Shown piece by piece: positions 61,948 through 64,000 of a stretch of DNA of 64,000 nucleotides. The notes under the pieces are model-generated. The model saw nothing but the letters and a program-made list of their open reading frames with translations, was not told the DNA's origin and made no database searches. A program made the translations under genes and the position numbers. Numbering within the stretch: the stretch's first letter is position 1; each line of letters begins with the position of its first letter. Source of the stretch: Marsupella aquatica (lineage: Eukaryota; Marchantiophyta); NCBI GenBank assembly GCA_973895155.1, contig OZ316891.1, positions 29,202,001-29,266,000 of the forward strand, read 5' to 3'.

Positions 61948-62000
61948 ATGTGGGGATAATCATCAACTGATCAGCAGGTACTGTGGTAGGCTCCCTTACT

Positions 62001-62628
62001 TGCCCTCCCACGCACTTGACTGCCAGGTACAACAGATGAACAGAAGGTACTTTTCTTACACTCTTGGTGAGGGTATAGTTTCATTTCCTTCTATAAGTCA
62101 CGGGAATCGAATTGAATGTTGTCCGTTGTGTAGGCGGTCGCTGCCAGTAGCCGGTCGGCGCAGGTTAGCTGCGCGTAGAATGAAACTAAATATGTCAAAC
62201 GTGCCACTGTTAACATCCAACAGGCTCTGTCCTGATGGTAGATGGGTGAGAATGTGGCCAGGGAGGCTGCGGGTTCGAAACTTGCTGGCCTTGTTTTCCC
62301 TTTTAACAGAGATCCCCCCAAAAGTGGGGTACAGAGATCTCTAGTGACATTAGTACGTTCTTTTATTCCACTCCAGAGTTTAACACACATCCTCCCCCAA
62401 AAGTGGGGTTCACTAGTACTTAGTGACACTTGAAATTTTTTCATTCAAGGAGAGTAACCGGCTGTAGCAGTTTCCGGTCATTGTTCACTCAACTACAAGG
62501 CAACATTAATTGTCAAACACGTGACTCGTAGAAGTGAGTATAGTTTCTCCTTGCCCTCACACGCACTTGATTGCCAGGTATAACTAAATATACTTTTCTT
62601 ACACTCCTGGTGAAGGTACAATACCTCC
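62001..62628. repeat. Direct repeats of about 80 bp around a SINE-like core
   Basis: 62,001-62,085 and 62,552-62,628 share TGCCCTC-CACGCACTTGA, TGCCAGGTA, TACTTTTCTTACACTC and TGGTGA-GGTA. Between them lie an A-box-like TGGTAGATGGG (62,236), a strong B box GGTTCGAAACT (62,272-62,282) at tRNA-like spacing, and two copies of the hairpin-forming CCCCCAAAAGTGGGGT (about 62,316 and 62,393), each followed by TAGTGACA-type sequence. It could be a SINE inserted in, or bounded by, terminal repeats. Confidence 0.5.
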
Positions 62629-62818
62629 TAGCTCTCCGTGCATGTGTGTCATACATGACACTCCTTCACTGCAAGCTTTTTTGTCTCTATTGTAAATGAC
62701 TTACTACCCATATTTACCTTTTGAATGCACATCAAACATGAATGTAGAATAATTAGAAAACAATTTTCATATTAAAACAATTCATGTAGAATTGTACCCT
62801 CATGTCCTCCCCTCCGTG

Positions 62819-63590
62819 CATATCTCCCTCAGTTTTTCTCGGAATCTGGATCTGTCACCTGATTCGGAAAGCTCTTCTCGAGGTGCTTCAAATCGACCCC
62901 AAGATCGGCCCCAACGGTCAAGTTTCGCCACAGTTCTCCTCGGATTTGATTTCGACTTTCTTCTTCGGTTTCGGCAGGGTGCTTTTTCGTGACGGTTTCG
63001 GGAACATATCTCCCTCAGTTTTTCTCGGAATCTGGATCTGTCAACTGATCCGGAAAGCTCTTCTCGAGGCGCTTCAAATCGACCCCAAGATCAGCCCCAA
63101 CGGTCAAGTTTCGCCACAGTTCTCCTCAGATTTGATTTCGACTTTCTTCTTCGGTTTCGGCAGGGTGCTTTTTCGTGACGGTTTCGGGACCATATCTCCC
63201 TCAGTTTTTCTCGGAATCTGGATCTGTCAACTGATTCGGAAAGCTCTTCTCGAGGCGCTTCAAATCGACCCCAAGATCAGCCCAAACAGTTGAGTTTCGA
63301 CACAGTTCTCCTGAGATTTGATTTCGACTTTCTTCTTCGGTTTCGGTAGGGTACTTTTTCGTGACAGTTTCGGGCCCATATCTCCTTCAGTTTTACTCGG
63401 AATCCGGATCTGTCAACTGATTCGGAAAGCTCTTCTCGAGTCGCTTCAAATCGCTCCCAACATCAGCCCAAATGGTCGAGTTTCGCCATGGTTCTCTTCG
63501 GATTTGTTTTCGACTTTCTTCTTCGGTTTCGGCAGGGTGCTTTTTCAGGACAGTTTCGGGACCATATCTCCCTCAGTTTTACTCGGATAT
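62819..63590. repeat. 186-bp tandem satellite, four full units
   Basis: CATATCTCCCTCAG or a close variant starts units at 62,819, 63,005, 63,191, 63,377 and 63,563, each exactly 186 bp apart; the fifth is cut off. Units differ by few substitutions and no indels. 186 is 62 codons, so one frame stays open across units (ISPSVFLGIWIC...FGFGRVLFRDGFG) except for a single TGA in the third. Unit size is in the range of plant satellites; whether the frame is meaningful is doubtful. Confidence 0.88.
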
Positions 63591-64000
63591 TCAGCAGATG
63601 GATATTCACTCGCGTCGACTCCCCAACAGACACATCGACGAGTGCTTCAGCTTTGCTCCTTACTGTGCGTGCACCTACTCAACGGTTTCCTAGGCTGGCG
63701 GTTGGTGCCGTTTCTTGACCTGATGTGGTGGGCTCTCTCCATCGCCCCCCCTTTCTTTTCACATGCCTTGGTTGGGCCTTTTGTCGCTTCTTGATCGCTC
63801 GTCATGTCTGCGTTGAGAGTGTTGGCGCGGGGCAAGCGCCCAGCCCCACCACCCACTTCTCCCCCGTCCTCCCCCCCCCTCGTGGTTGTCTTCGTGTTTG
63901 CTCTTCTTCACTGGATCTCTCTCATCTTCGTGATGACCCCATGCCCGATGCTCTGCCAGTCCCCCCAGTCTACTGCCCACCCCATCGTCGCCCTGGCTCC
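63591..64000 (+). other. Right edge with a possible truncated coding start
   Basis: C-rich sequence. From ATG 63,804 a frame (MSALRVLARGKRPAPPPTS) stays open to the window end. Past the run of C near 63,872 the neighbouring frame reads more protein-like (RDDPMPDALPVPPVYCPPHR). It may be the start of a gene or retroelement that continues outside, with a slip in the C run, but nothing can be named. Confidence 0.2.

Noticed and set aside
62819-63590. CRISPR-like array
   Set aside because: The repeats are contiguous 186-bp units without unique spacers, in a eukaryotic context.
62802-63794. Coding gene across the 186-bp repeats
   Set aside because: The frame is kept only because the unit is a multiple of three; it has an internal stop, no initiator context and no domain. 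Kept as a repeat.

Overview
The window reads as nuclear DNA of a land plant. Five kinds of gene can be assembled from split exons with canonical splice sites: a Lunapark-type ER protein, a CLAVATA1/BAM-class leucine-rich-repeat receptor kinase, a divergent pair of F-box/kelch-like genes, a plastid M48 metallopeptidase like Arabidopsis PGM48 (At3g27110), and a GRIK/SnAK-type kinase that activates SnRK1. Introns, GA/CT-rich leaders, tRNA-derived repeats, a miniature LTR element primed by initiator tRNA-Met and several MITE-like elements all fit a plant. The receptor kinase has no intron in its kinase domain, which may point away from flowering plants, but the species cannot be fixed from the sequence alone.

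Layout. 1-8.6 kb: no recognisable gene; short tandem repeats, interspersed repeats, a SINE-like copy, then a GA-rich leader. 8,655-11,761 (+): Lunapark, five exons. 11.8-17.4 kb: mostly non-coding, with a complete 333-bp TRIM element at 13,827-14,159. 17.7-18.8 kb: minisatellite of about 102 bp. 19.0-21.6 kb: a hAT-like element filled with a C-rich minisatellite, and decayed coding blocks. 23,921-26,947 (+): receptor kinase. 30,620-28,728 (-) and 39,020-41,407 (+): F-box paralogs pointing away from each other, 8.4 kb apart. 41.4-46.7 kb: repeats and one TA-flanked MITE. 46.7-55.3 kb: a 1.3-kb sequence occurs twice in the same orientation, once ahead of the M48 peptidase (about 48,688-52,086, +) and once ahead of the kinase (55,633-59,470, +). 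59.5-64 kb: interspersed elements and a 186-bp tandem satellite.

The genes do not form one pathway. Lunapark shapes ER three-way junctions; the receptor kinase is predicted to sense CLE-type peptides at the plasma membrane; the F-box proteins would be SCF substrate adaptors; the M48 peptidase acts in plastids; the GRIK-type kinase feeds energy signalling. The most unusual structures are the TRIM whose LTRs each carry a tRNA-like Pol III region, the duplicated 5' flank shared by two unrelated genes, and a GC-AG intron in one F-box paralog where the other uses GT-AG.
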